Positions 34,310 to 43,013 of a DNA stretch of 64,000 bases are shown one piece after another. The position numbers were made by a program, and so were the translations under genes. This stretch comes from Nonomuraea coxensis DSM 45129 (GTDB lineage: Bacteria > Actinomycetota > Actinomycetes > Streptosporangiales > Streptosporangiaceae), in contig NZ_CP068985.1 of assembly GCF_019397265.1 (NCBI RefSeq), forward strand, positions 6,917,001 to 6,981,000, in the 5' to 3' direction. The stretch's first letter is position 1, and each line of letters starts with the position of its first letter. The notes beneath the pieces are model-generated. The model was not told where the DNA came from. It saw only the letters and a list, made by a program, of their open reading frames with translations, and did not search any database.

Positions 34310-36165
34310 GCGAGCGGCCCTTCGCCGGGGCCGCGGCGCAGGGGTGGCGGTCGCTGCCGGCGAGCGCGGGCGAGGCGGCCCGGCTCGCCTGGCGGTCCGC
34401 GCCGGGGCAGCTCGCGGGCGTGGGCGCGGCCACCCTGGCCGGCGGCGCCGTGCCGGTCGCGATGGCCTGGCTGACCAAGTCCGTGCTCGACCGGATCGTC
34501 GCGCCCGGCCCGTCCGGCGCGGTGGTGGGCCTGGCCGTCGGGCTGGCCTGCGCCGGCGTGGTGGGCGCGATCCTGCCGCAGCTCGGCCAGTACCTCCAGG
34601 GCGAGGCCGACCGGCGGGTGGGGCTGCGCGCCCAGGACGAGCTGTTCGGGGCGCTGGAGCGCTGCGCCGGACTGCGCAGGTTCGAGGATCCGGCGTTCCT
34701 CGACCGGCTGCGGCTCGCCCAGCACAGCGCCCAGTCGCCGGGGCAGATCACCGGCGCGCTGCTCGCGCTGGCGCGGGACTCCGTCACCCTCGCCGGGTTC
34801 GTCGTGTCGCTGGCGCTGATCAGCCCGCTCTTCACCGCCGTCGTGCTGCTGTCCGCGATCCCCGCGCTGCTGGTGGAGCTGCGCGTCTCGCGGCGGCGGG
34901 CGGACATGATGCTGCGGATCGAGCCCGCCGAGCGGTGGCAGTTCTTCTACGGGGGCCTGCTCTCCTCGGCCGAGGCGGCCAAGGAGGTGCGGCTGTTCGG
35001 ACTCGGCCCCTTCCTGCGCGGCCGGATGAACGCCCAGCTCGGCGCCGCCAACGCGGCCCGTCGCGCGATGGACCGCAAGGAGCTGGCCGCTCAGGGGGCG
35101 CTCACCCTGCTGGCGGCGGCCGTCTCCGGCGGCGGGCTGATCTGGCTGCTGGCCGGCGCCGCCCAGGGACGGTTCACCGTCGGCGACGTCTCCATCTTCG
35201 TCGCCGCGGTCGCGGGCGTGCAGAGCTGTCTCGGCGGCTCGGTGGCCGCCACGGCGTCGGCGCACCGGCTGCTGCTGCTGTTCGGCCACTACACCGCGAT
35301 CATCAGGAGTGGCCCCGACCTGCCGGAACCCGCCGCGCCCCGTGCCCTGCCGCCGCTGCGGCACGGCATCGAGCTGCGCGACGTCTGGTTCCGCTACAGC
35401 GACGACCACCCATGGGTGCTGCGCGGCGTCAGCCTGCGCGTCCCGCACGGCTGTTCGGTGGCGCTCGTCGGGCGCAACGGCGCCGGCAAGAGCACGCTGG
35501 TCAAGCTGCTGTGCCGGTTCTACGACCCGACACGGGGGGCGATTCTCTGGGACGGGGTGGACATCCGGGACGTCCCGGCCGCCGAACTGCGCGCCCGGAT
35601 CAGCGCCGCCTTCCAGGACTTCGTCGCCTACGACTTCAGCGCCGCCGACAACGTGGCCGTCGGCGACCTCGCGGCGGCCGACGCCCCGGCCAGGATCGAG
35701 GAGGCGGCCCGCCGCGCCGGGGTGCACGACGTGCTGGCGGGCCTGCCGCAGGGGTACGGCACGCTGCTCACCCGCACCTTCGCCGCCACGTCCGCCGAGG
35801 AGGACCCGCAGGCCGGGGTCATGCTGTCCGGCGGGCAGTGGCAGCGGGTCGCGCTCGCCAGGGCCTTCCTGCGCGGCGACCGCGACCTGATGATCCTCGA
35901 CGAGCCGAGCGCGGGGCTGGACGCCGAGGCCGAGCACGACATCCACACGCGGCTGCGGGAGCTGCGGCGGGGCGGCACCACCCTGCTCATCACGCACCGG
36001 CTCGGCGCCGTGCGCGACGCCGACCTCATCGTCGGACTGGCCGACGGGCGGATCGTCGAACAGGGCGACCACGACTCCCTGATGGAGGCGGGCGGCCCCT
36101 ACGCGCGGATGTTCGCCCTCCAGGCCGCCGGGTACGCCGCGTCCGCCCCGGTGGACCTGCCGTGA
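34306..36165 (+). CDS. ABC exporter, fused membrane and ATPase domains
   Basis: 619 residues. An N-terminal six-helix type IV exporter domain (about 1-330) is followed by the ATPase: Walker A GRNGAGKSTLVKLL, Q-loop AAFQDFVAYDF, signature LSGGQWQRVALARAFL, Walker B LMILDEPSAGLD, switch ITHRL. There is no N-terminal C39 peptidase domain, so leader removal must be done by another protein, presumably the S26 peptidase downstream. GTG 34306 overlaps the thioredoxin stop. Similar exporters occur in lanthipeptide and lasso peptide clusters. Confidence 0.92.
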   Translation: MSERPFAGAAAQGWRSLPASAGEAARLAWRSAPGQLAGVGAATLAGGAVPVAMAWLTKSVLDRIVAPGPSGAVVGLAVGLACAGVVGAILPQLGQYLQGEADRRVGLRAQDELFGALERCAGLRRFEDPAFLDRLRLAQHSAQSPGQITGALLALARDSVTLAGFVVSLALISPLFTAVVLLSAIPALLVELRVSRRRADMMLRIEPAERWQFFYGGLLSSAEAAKEVRLFGLGPFLRGRMNAQLGAANAARRAMDRKELAAQGALTLLAAAVSGGGLIWLLAGAAQGRFTVGDVSIFVAAVAGVQSCLGGSVAATASAHRLLLLFGHYTAIIRSGPDLPEPAAPRALPPLRHGIELRDVWFRYSDDHPWVLRGVSLRVPHGCSVALVGRNGAGKSTLVKLLCRFYDPTRGAILWDGVDIRDVPAAELRARISAAFQDFVAYDFSAADNVAVGDLAAADAPARIEEAARRAGVHDVLAGLPQGYGTLLTRTFAATSAEEDPQAGVMLSGGQWQRVALARAFLRGDRDLMILDEPSAGLDAEAEHDIHTRLRELRRGGTTLLITHRLGAVRDADLIVGLADGRIVEQGDHDSLMEAGGPYARMFALQAAGYAASAPVDLP

Positions 36166-36656
36166 TCTCCGCGGTGCTCGTGGCGGCGGGGCTCGGGGCC
36201 GGGGCCGTCGCCGGTGCGCTGTGGCTGCGCCGCCGCTACGTGCTGATCACCGTGCGCGGCCTCAGCATGTCGCCCACGTACCGCGACGGGGACCGGGTCC
36301 TGATCAGGCGGGTGCCCGTCGCCGCGGTACGGCCCGGGCAGGTGGTGGTCGTGGCCGCCGCCCCGCCGGACGTGGCGCCACCTGACGAGCGCGGGCACTG
36401 GCTGCTCAAGCGCGTCCTCGCGGTGCCCGGCGATCCGGTGCCCCGGGAGGAGTGCCCGGCCCTGCGCTCGGTGACCGACCCCGCCGTGCCGCCCGGCCAC
36501 CTCGTCGTCCTCGGCGACAACCCCAGCCGGTCGTACGACTCCCGCCAGGCCGGGTACATGACCCCCGGGCGGCTCCTGGGCGTGGTGACCCGCCGCTTCG
36601 GCGCCGCCTCCCCGCCGGCCGCCGGAGGCCGCGGAACTCGTCACGACTCTCTCTAG
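36162..36656 (+). CDS. S26-family signal peptidase
   Basis: 164 residues. One N-terminal helix (ISAVLVAAGLGAGAVAGALWL), then the Ser-Lys catalytic dyad of type I signal peptidases: Ser35 in RGLSMSPTYRDGD and Lys83 in LLKRVLAVPGD, then the family motif GDNPSRSYDSRQAG. It is shorter than housekeeping LepB and is coupled to the exporter by GTGA, so it is probably dedicated to the Ala-rich cleavage site of the 12-Cys peptide. The dedicated role is inferred from context. Confidence 0.9.
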   Translation: MISAVLVAAGLGAGAVAGALWLRRRYVLITVRGLSMSPTYRDGDRVLIRRVPVAAVRPGQVVVVAAAPPDVAPPDERGHWLLKRVLAVPGDPVPREECPALRSVTDPAVPPGHLVVLGDNPSRSYDSRQAGYMTPGRLLGVVTRRFGAASPPAAGGRGTRHDSL

Positions 36657-36665
36657 AGTTGGGCC

Positions 36666-37316
36666 GTGACTATTCGGGTTCTCATCGCCGACGACCAGCA
36701 ACTGGTACGTACCGGCTTCCAGATGATTTTGGACGCGCAACCGGACATGGAGGTCGTCGCGGCGGTGGCCGACGGGGCGGAGGCGGTGGCGGAGGCGCGG
36801 CGGCTGCGTCCCGACGTGTGCCTCCTGGACATCAGGATGCCCAAGCTCGACGGGATCGAGGTGACCAGGATCCTGGCCGGCCCGGGCGTGGAGAACCCGC
36901 TGCGGGTCGTCATCGTCACCACGTTCGACCTGGACGAGTACGTCTACGGCGCGCTGCGCTCCGGCGCCACCGGCTTCCTGCTCAAGGACAGCGGGCCCAC
37001 GCTGCTCATCGAGGCGGTGCGGGCGGCCGCGGCCGGGGACGCGCTGGTGTCGCCGTCGGTCACCGTACGGCTGCTGCAGCACCTGGCCCAGCCCCGGCGG
37101 GCCGCGCCGCCGCCCATGAACGACCCGCTCACCGAGCGCGAGCTGGACGTGGTGCGGCTGATCGCGCGGGGGCGTACCAACCAGGAGGTGGCCGCCGAGC
37201 TGTTCGTGTCACTGTCGACCGTCAAGACGCACCTGGGAAGCATCTTCGCCAAACTCGGCGTACGCAACCGGGTCGAAATCGCTGCTTGGGCGTGGGAATC
37301 CGGCGTGGTGAGCTGA
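36666..37316 (+). CDS. NarL/LuxR-type response regulator, orphan
   Basis: 216 residues. Receiver domain with Asp9-Asp10, phospho-acceptor Asp55 (VCLLDIRMPKLDG) and Lys in LLKDSG; C-terminal LuxR helix-turn-helix (LTERELDVVRLIARGRTNQEVAAELF). GTG start, 9 bp after the S26 gene, so it is likely in the same message. No histidine kinase gene is in the window. It may switch the peptide operon on. Confidence 0.93.
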   Translation: MTIRVLIADDQQLVRTGFQMILDAQPDMEVVAAVADGAEAVAEARRLRPDVCLLDIRMPKLDGIEVTRILAGPGVENPLRVVIVTTFDLDEYVYGALRSGATGFLLKDSGPTLLIEAVRAAAAGDALVSPSVTVRLLQHLAQPRRAAPPPMNDPLTERELDVVRLIARGRTNQEVAAELFVSLSTVKTHLGSIFAKLGVRNRVEIAAWAWESGVVS

Positions 37317-37383
37317 TTAACGGCAGGGCCTGCGGGATACAAGTGAATCAGAACGACAGCGCATGGCCCGGGGGGAGAACATC

Positions 37384-38067
37384 GTGCGCTACACGCAGGC
37401 ACCGCCCACCAGAGCCGCTTCCGCCGTCTACGTCACGCTCGCCGCGCAGGTCCTCTCCCTCGCCGCATTGGTGATCTTCGAGCAGGTCCGCGGGCGGGAG
37501 CTCGCCGCCCAGCTCGCCGCGTTCGGCGGACGGCCCCAGGGGGCCGCCGCGGAGGCGGTCGTGGGCGCGGTGACCGTGTTCGCGGTGCTGATCATGCTGG
37601 TCGCGGGCACCTCGGTCGCGGCGGGGGCCGCGTACGCGACGTGGCTCGTACGGGCCAGGCAGGCCAACGACCGGTCGGCGGCGACCGCGCCGGTGGCGGC
37701 GGCCTGGCTGATCCCCGGCGTCAACCTGGTGGCCCCGGCGGTGCTCCTCGACGAGGTCTGGCGCGGCGCCCGCCCGCCCTCGGGGCGGCGCGGGCGGTGG
37801 CTGGCGCTGCTGGCCGGGTGGTGGCTGAGCTGGCTGGCCATGCTCGCGATGGTCACGATCCGGCTGCCGCTCGACTCCGCGTCCGGGGGGCTGACCGGGG
37901 TGGGGATGCCGGAGCTGCTGTGCGCGGCGGTCGCCGCGGCCCTCTGCGCGGGCACGGTCCGCGAGCTGACCCGCCTCCAGCGCGCCGCCCGCTCCCCCCT
38001 CTCCTCCCTCCGCACCCTCTCCGCCGGCCCCGCCCCCGACTCCACCCCCCTCAGCCACCCCATGTGA
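37384..38067 (+). CDS. DUF4328 membrane protein
   Basis: 227 residues with about four to five membrane helices (VYVTLAAQVLSLAALVIF, VFAVLIMLVAGTSVAAGAAYATWLVRARQAN, AAAWLIPGVNLVAPAVLLDEVWR, WLALLAGWWLSWLAMLAMV). The W-L-x-R-A-R/AxWLIPGxNLxxPxxxxxEVW pattern is that of DUF4328, function unknown. GTG 37384 is preferred because GGGGGGAG precedes it; ATG 37363 is possible. It follows the response regulator by 67 bp; a link to the peptide cluster is uncertain. Confidence 0.82.
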   Translation: MRYTQAPPTRAASAVYVTLAAQVLSLAALVIFEQVRGRELAAQLAAFGGRPQGAAAEAVVGAVTVFAVLIMLVAGTSVAAGAAYATWLVRARQANDRSAATAPVAAAWLIPGVNLVAPAVLLDEVWRGARPPSGRRGRWLALLAGWWLSWLAMLAMVTIRLPLDSASGGLTGVGMPELLCAAVAAALCAGTVRELTRLQRAARSPLSSLRTLSAGPAPDSTPLSHPM

Positions 38068-38127
38068 CCCGTCGCCCCCTCTGCACATCGCAGCCCCGGA
38101 CAAGGCGTGGTCCTTGGGTGGGTGGGG

Positions 38128-41100
38128 TCAGGCGGCGGTGGGGCCGGAGCTGCCGGGGCTGGCGTGCCAGAGGCGGCGGGGCGGGGAGGCGACGGCCGGC
38201 GCGAGGTCGGAGTACGGCGACAGCCGGAAGCCGTTCGGGTACTCGATGCGCCGCCCGCCCACGCCCGCCGGCTCCTCCGGCGTACGGCTGAGCAGGTCGC
38301 GGACCGCGTCGATGCCCTGTGAGCGCCACAGGCCGTCCAGGTCGGCGAGGTCCCAGCAGTCGACGGCCCGCAGCGACACCGCCCGCACCCCCGTGCGCCG
38401 CACCACCCCCTTGGCCAGCATGAGCCACGCCCCGAACACGGTCGCGGCGCAGTGTCCCTGGACCGACTCGAAGAAGGTCAGGTCGATCGGCCCGGTGGAG
38501 TCCTCCAGGGTGGTGAAGATGACCCGCTGCCCGGAGCGCACCGCGGGCGTCTGCGTGGCCACCTTGACCCCGGCGACCAGCACCTCGGACCCGTTGCGCC
38601 GGCGCAGCAGGTCGCGGGCGCGTACCACGCCGAGCAGGTCGAGCAGCTCGGCGTGGAAGCTGATGACGTGCCTGCTGACGTCGATGCCGAGGATCTCCAG
38701 CTCGGCCTCGACCATCTCCGCCTCGGTCATCTCGGGCAGTTCGCCGGGCGGCAGGTGCTCGGTGAAGCCCAGCGGGAGCTGCGCCGAAGGCTGGGGTTCC
38801 GCGACGCGGGTGGCGGTGCGGGCGTAGCGCTTGGAGGCGCGCGGCCCGGCCTGGACGCCGCTGGCCGACGACCGTTCGAGCGCGCCGATCCTGGCGATCA
38901 GGTCGCGCCGGGTCAGCTCGCCGGGCTTCCAGCGCGGCCCGCCGGGACGCAGCTCGTGCAGCGCGTCGAGGCCGCCGACCTGGACGATCCGTTCGATGAC
39001 GGGCCGCGAGGGCCGGGCGCGGTCCCAGAAGTCGGCCAGCGACGTGTACGGCTGCCCGGCCACCATCCGCTCGACCTCGGCCTCGCTCACCCCTTTGACC
39101 GCCGAGAACGGCACCCGCAGCGCGTACCCCTTGCCGATGTCCTCGGCACGGAACTCGCGCCGCCGCGGCTGCGCCTCCCGTGAGCCGGCGGCGAGCCGGT
39201 CGGGGCGCACCCGCACCGGCACGCGCGGCCCGAGCCGCTCCACCCGCCAGTCCTTGCCGGACTTGTTGACGTCGAGCGGCAGGATCTTCACCCCGCACTG
39301 CCTGGCCTCGTCGATGATGACCCGCGAGGGGTACATGCCGGGGTCGTGCGTGAGCACCCCGGCGAAGAACGCCGCCGCGTGGTGCCGCTTCAGCCACGCC
39401 GACTGGTAGGTGGGCAGCGCGAACGCCGCCGCGTGCGCCTTGCAGAACCCGAACCCGCCGAACGCGTCCAGCACCCGCCAGGCCCGGTCCACGGCCGCGT
39501 CGTCGAAGCCGTTGGCCCGCGCCAGGGGCACGAACGTCTTGCGCACCCGTTCGCGTCCCTCGGGTGTGCCGAGGGTGCGCCGCAGCAGCTCGGCGAAGGA
39601 CAGGTCGCGCCCGGTCATCACCGAGATGATCTTCAGGACCTGCTCGTGGAACACCACGACGCCGTGCGTCTCGCGCAGCGCCTCGCGCAGCCGCTCGTGC
39701 GGGTAGCGCGGCTGCCGCCACCCCTGCCTGGCCTCCAGGTAGGGGGTGATCATGTCGGAGTTGACCGGACCCGGCCGGAACAGCGAGATGTCCACGATCA
39801 GGTCGTGCATCGCGCGCGGCTCCAGCTTGGCCACCAGCTCCCGCTGGCCGGGCGACTCGATCTGGAAGCACCCGATCGTGCGGGCGGCGCAGATCATGTC
39901 GTAGGTCTCCTGGTCGTCGTGCGGGACGTACTGGACGTCTGGCTGGACGTCTGGCTGGACGGCTGGCTGGACGGCTGGATCGTCGCCGCGCTGGGCGTCC
40001 AGCTCGACGGTGACGCCGTCCACGCGCTTGACCTCGCCCAGCGCGTACGCCAGCGCCGACTGCATCCGCACGCCCAGCACGTCCAGCTTGAGCAGCCCGG
40101 CCTCCTCCACGTCGTCCTTGTCGAACTGCGACATCGGGAACTCCAGCAGGCTGCGTTCGACCGGCGTCCGGTCGAGGAGCCCGGAGTTGCCGACGAGCAC
40201 CCCGCACGGGTGCAGCGCGATGTGCCTGGGCAGCCCGTCGAGCCGTTCGGCGAGACGGAACACCCGGTCCAGCCCGGCGTCGCCGAGCCTGCTGCCGCGC
40301 AGCTCCGGCAGGTCGGCGAGCGAGGCGGTGATCTGCCTGGCCCTGACGTGCGGGAACGCCTTGGCGATCGCGTCGATCTCGTGCGGCGGCAGGCCCATGG
40401 CTCCGGCGACGTCGCGGATGGCGCTGCGCGCCCGGTAGGTCTCCATCATGGACACGCAGGCCACGCGGTCCTCGCCGTAGCGGTCGAAGATCGCCTTGTA
40501 GCAGTCGAGGCGGCGGGCGGACTCGACGTCCACGTCGATGTCGGGCAGCCCGACGCGCCCCTCGGACAGGAACCGCTCCATGAGCAGGCCGTGGTCGAGC
40601 GGGTTGACCTCGCCGATGCCGATGAGGTAGTTGACCAGGCTGCCTGCGCCCGAGCCGCGGATGGCGCAGCGCACGCCCATGCCGCGGATCATGTCGGTGA
40701 TGCCGGCCACCGCGACGAAGTAGCCGGACAGGCGCTTGCGCTCGATGATCGTCATCTCCTCGCCGAGCCGCCGCCGCGCGTCGGCGTCGCGGCCGAGGCC
40801 GCGCCGGAGCAGGCCGTCCTCGACGCGGTGGCGCAGCAGCGGCACCGGGTCCCGGCCGATCTCGGGCAGGTGCAGGTCGGGCGGGTCGTTGCGGAGCGCG
40901 AGCAGCCGCAGCGGGTCCATCGCGCACGCCTCGGCCAGCCGGCGGGTGGTGAGCAGCAGCCGCCCCACCCGCGTCCGGTCGGCGCCGCAGACCTTGGCCG
41001 CCACCTGCCACATCTCCTTGGTGCTCTTGAGGTAGGCGTGCGAGGTCGTGCGGTCGAGGTGGCGCGGGTGCAGGGGGACGAGCTGGCGGGCCGCGTCGAG

Positions 41101-41808
41101 CACGTCGCCCACCTGGTGGTCGGCCGGGTCGAGGTAGCGCACCGCGTTGGTGAGCACGGCGGGCACGCCCATGGACTCGGCCAGGCCGAGCATGCGCACG
41201 GCGGTGGTCGCGTCGCGGAAGCCGTACTGGTCGACCAGCTCGATCACCACGGCGGGCACCGCGGCCCGCCACAGGCCGAGCAGCGTCCTCGCGTGCTCGT
41301 CGCGCCGCGCGGCCACCGCGCGGCCCACGTCGGAACGGGGGCCGAGCAGCACCACGAGCCCGTCGTCGGCCCCGAACCCGTGCTCGCCGCCGGGCTCGCC
41401 CGCCCATGCGCCGACCAGCTCGCGGGTCACCTTCGGCCGGCCGCGCTCGCCGGCCCGGTGGGCGGCGGTGACCAGGCGCGCCAGGCGCGACCAGCCCTCG
41501 CCGCGGGCCAGCACGGTGACGCGGTCCTCGGCCTCGGGGCCGGTGCGGGGCCGCTCGGCGCGCAGGCCGGGCGCCGGAGCGGCCGGCGGGGCGTCGAGCG
41601 CCAGGTCGACCCCGACGACCGGCGCGATCCCGGCGTCGGCGCACGCCTGGACGTGCTTGACGGCGCCGTAGAGCCCGTCGCGGTCGGTCAGGGCCAGGAT
41701 GTCCATGCCGTGCTCGGCGGCGCGCCGGGCGAGGGCCTGCGGGAAGGCGGTGCCGTAGCGCATGGAGTAGGCGGAGCACACGTGGAGGTGCGGGAACGGC
41801 GGCGCCAT
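38128..41808 (-). CDS. dnaE2: Error-prone DNA polymerase III alpha subunit DnaE2
   Basis: 1226 residues. N-terminal PHP domain (HLHVCSAYSMRYGTAFPQAL), palm motifs with catalytic acidic residues (GLPDIDVDVESARR, VGNSGLLDRTPVERS), fingers (FRPGPVNSDMITPYLEARQG, VVFHEQVLKII), helix-hairpin-helix and C-terminal OB fold (VLVAGVKVATQTPAVRSGQRVIFTTLEDSTG). DnaE2 does translesion synthesis and SOS mutagenesis. Its ATG overlaps the stop of the DUF6504 gene (TGATG). ImuA'/ImuB partners are not adjacent. A run of PDVQ/PAVQ repeats near residue 620 is unusual. Confidence 0.95.
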   Translation of the reverse strand: MAPPFPHLHVCSAYSMRYGTAFPQALARRAAEHGMDILALTDRDGLYGAVKHVQACADAGIAPVVGVDLALDAPPAAPAPGLRAERPRTGPEAEDRVTVLARGEGWSRLARLVTAAHRAGERGRPKVTRELVGAWAGEPGGEHGFGADDGLVVLLGPRSDVGRAVAARRDEHARTLLGLWRAAVPAVVIELVDQYGFRDATTAVRMLGLAESMGVPAVLTNAVRYLDPADHQVGDVLDAARQLVPLHPRHLDRTTSHAYLKSTKEMWQVAAKVCGADRTRVGRLLLTTRRLAEACAMDPLRLLALRNDPPDLHLPEIGRDPVPLLRHRVEDGLLRRGLGRDADARRRLGEEMTIIERKRLSGYFVAVAGITDMIRGMGVRCAIRGSGAGSLVNYLIGIGEVNPLDHGLLMERFLSEGRVGLPDIDVDVESARRLDCYKAIFDRYGEDRVACVSMMETYRARSAIRDVAGAMGLPPHEIDAIAKAFPHVRARQITASLADLPELRGSRLGDAGLDRVFRLAERLDGLPRHIALHPCGVLVGNSGLLDRTPVERSLLEFPMSQFDKDDVEEAGLLKLDVLGVRMQSALAYALGEVKRVDGVTVELDAQRGDDPAVQPAVQPDVQPDVQYVPHDDQETYDMICAARTIGCFQIESPGQRELVAKLEPRAMHDLIVDISLFRPGPVNSDMITPYLEARQGWRQPRYPHERLREALRETHGVVVFHEQVLKIISVMTGRDLSFAELLRRTLGTPEGRERVRKTFVPLARANGFDDAAVDRAWRVLDAFGGFGFCKAHAAAFALPTYQSAWLKRHHAAAFFAGVLTHDPGMYPSRVIIDEARQCGVKILPLDVNKSGKDWRVERLGPRVPVRVRPDRLAAGSREAQPRRREFRAEDIGKGYALRVPFSAVKGVSEAEVERMVAGQPYTSLADFWDRARPSRPVIERIVQVGGLDALHELRPGGPRWKPGELTRRDLIARIGALERSSASGVQAGPRASKRYARTATRVAEPQPSAQLPLGFTEHLPPGELPEMTEAEMVEAELEILGIDVSRHVISFHAELLDLLGVVRARDLLRRRNGSEVLVAGVKVATQTPAVRSGQRVIFTTLEDSTGPIDLTFFESVQGHCAATVFGAWLMLAKGVVRRTGVRAVSLRAVDCWDLADLDGLWRSQGIDAVRDLLSRTPEEPAGVGGRRIEYPNGFRLSPYSDLAPAVASPPRRLWHASPGSSGPTAA
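39931..39978. repeat. Four 12-bp tandem repeats within dnaE2
   Basis: CTGGACGTCTGG twice, then CTGGACGGCTGG twice, coding on the minus strand for PAVQ-PAVQ-PDVQ-PDVQ, just before the YVPHDDQETYDM motif. In-frame expansion/contraction by four residues would be tolerated. Confidence 0.85.
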
Positions 41809-42074
41809 CAGTCCCACGCCCTCAGCAGCAGCCAGCCGTTGGCGGCGGTGTCGTAGCGCAGCTCGTAGGAGCCCACCTCGCGGCCGGGGCCGGCGTCCAC
41901 GCGCCAGAACCGGCGCTCGCCCGGATCTCCCTCGCTGGTCTTCCACCACTCGCGCGCGACCACCCAGTGGTCGAGGACGCGGCGGACGAGGTAGAGCCGG
42001 TCGCGCCAGACGAACTGGATCGGCTCCCCGTCCCTCGTCCACACCTCTATCGGATCGCCATAGAGTCTGCTCAA
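41808..42074 (-). CDS. DUF6504-family small protein, DnaE2-associated
   Basis: 88 residues. The core LYGDPIEVWTRDGEPIQFVW, RDRLYLVRRVLDHWV, WWKTSEGDPGERRFWRVDAG matches the small actinobacterial protein commonly encoded with translesion polymerases. The start is probably TTG 42074 with GGAGAA about 7 bp upstream; no ATG/GTG fits. Its stop overlaps the dnaE2 start. Function unknown; the SOS box upstream would control both genes. Confidence 0.78.
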   Translation of the reverse strand: MSRLYGDPIEVWTRDGEPIQFVWRDRLYLVRRVLDHWVVAREWWKTSEGDPGERRFWRVDAGPGREVGSYELRYDTAANGWLLLRAWD

Positions 42075-42133
42075 GACGCTTCTCCCACGCGGCTCTGGTC
42101 GTGTTCGTGAGCCACCCGGGGGAAGGCGGGCGC

Positions 42134-42901
42134 TTATGACTCGAACATATGTTCTCCGGACGCGGAACGCAAGTCGATCGCCTGCCGCACGAGCGGGTTC
42201 GCGCCGATCGAGTTGCGGATGCTGAAAGCCACGCTGCCCGCCCGGTAACGGTCGTCGGAGGACTCCACGGGCCTGCCCTCGTGGGTCGTCGTGGTGCGGC
42301 GCTGGCGCAGCAGCGGGCTGCCGCGGCGCACCCCCAGCAGGCGGGCGTCCTGGGCGCCCGCGGCCACCGCGTCGATGAGGTGCTCGCCGTAGGCGCACAC
42401 GAGCCCGGCGGCGTCGTACAGGGCCTGGGTGACCGACTCGCAGTCGCCGGGCAGCGCCTCGACGGCGGGGGCCACCCAGGCGGCGTACACCGTCCGCTCG
42501 ACCAGCACCGGCTCGCCCTCCAGCGTGCGCAGCCGCAGCACCTCCAGCACCTCGCCGCCGCCGAGCCGCGCCGACTCGGCGGAGCTCGCGGGGCGGCGGC
42601 GCTGCTCGATCACCTGGCCGCCGAAGCGGTGGCCGCCCGCGCGCGCCCACTGCGCGAAGCTGTGCAGCTCGGCGAAGCTCTGGCTGCGCGCCGCGCCGAG
42701 CACGATGCGCCGGGCGCCCTGCCGGGAGCCCACCAGCCCCTCGGCGGCGAGCACCGCCACCGCCTGGCGCACCGTGCCGCGCGCCGCGCCGTGCCGCCGG
42801 GCCAGCTCGGCCTCGCTGGGGAGCTGCGAGCCGACCGGGTACGCGCCGGAGATGATGCCTTCCCGCAGGTCATCAGCGATCAGTTCATAGCGCGCAGCCA
42901 C
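42134..42901 (-). CDS. GntR-family regulator, HutC subfamily (UTRA domain)
   Basis: 255 residues. Winged helix about 1-75 (YELIADDLREGIISGAYPVGSQLPSEAELARRHGAARGTVRQAV cut at its core), then a UTRA ligand domain (SFAQWARAGGHRFGGQVIEQ, VERTVYAAWVAPAVEALPG, VESSDDRYRAGSVAFSI). GTG 42901 is chosen because GGGGAGGGG precedes it. Divergent from an ABC importer operon 112 bp away, which it probably controls. Its last codons contain the SOS box of the dnaE2 operon. Confidence 0.9.
   Translation of the reverse strand: MAARYELIADDLREGIISGAYPVGSQLPSEAELARRHGAARGTVRQAVAVLAAEGLVGSRQGARRIVLGAARSQSFAELHSFAQWARAGGHRFGGQVIEQRRRPASSAESARLGGGEVLEVLRLRTLEGEPVLVERTVYAAWVAPAVEALPGDCESVTQALYDAAGLVCAYGEHLIDAVAAGAQDARLLGVRRGSPLLRQRRTTTTHEGRPVESSDDRYRAGSVAFSIRNSIGANPLVRQAIDLRSASGEHMFES
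42141..42156. promoter_or_regulatory. SOS (LexA) box upstream of the DUF6504-dnaE2 operon
   Basis: TCGAACATATGTTCTC: 14 of 16 positions match the actinobacterial LexA form TCGAAC-N4-GTTCGA, and the inner GAACATATGTTC is a perfect 12-bp palindrome. It lies inside the last codons of the GntR gene and 67 bp upstream of the DUF6504 start. Confidence 0.78.
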
Positions 42902-42956
42902 ACCCGCCCCTCCCCGTTCATGAAAGAGCAACGTTCATGCGACTTACTGGTGCTCG

Positions 42957-42970
42957 CTTGTTTGTACAAG
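42957..42970. promoter_or_regulatory. Inverted repeat, candidate GntR operator before the ABC importer
   Basis: CTTGT-TTGT-ACAAG, 5-bp arms, in the divergent gap between the GntR gene and the solute-binding-protein gene. Two copies of GTTCATG (about 42916 and 42933) also lie here. Binding is inferred from position. Confidence 0.5.
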
Positions 42971-43013
42971 TTCCCCTAGTTTCATGCCATACCCCCTGCA
43001 CAATGGAGGCGTC

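Noticed and set aside
42042..42075. Longer N-terminus for DnaE2 reading through the DUF6504 gene
   Set aside because: The PHP domain begins right after ATG 41808; upstream codons belong to the DUF6504 frame on the same strand in another phase.
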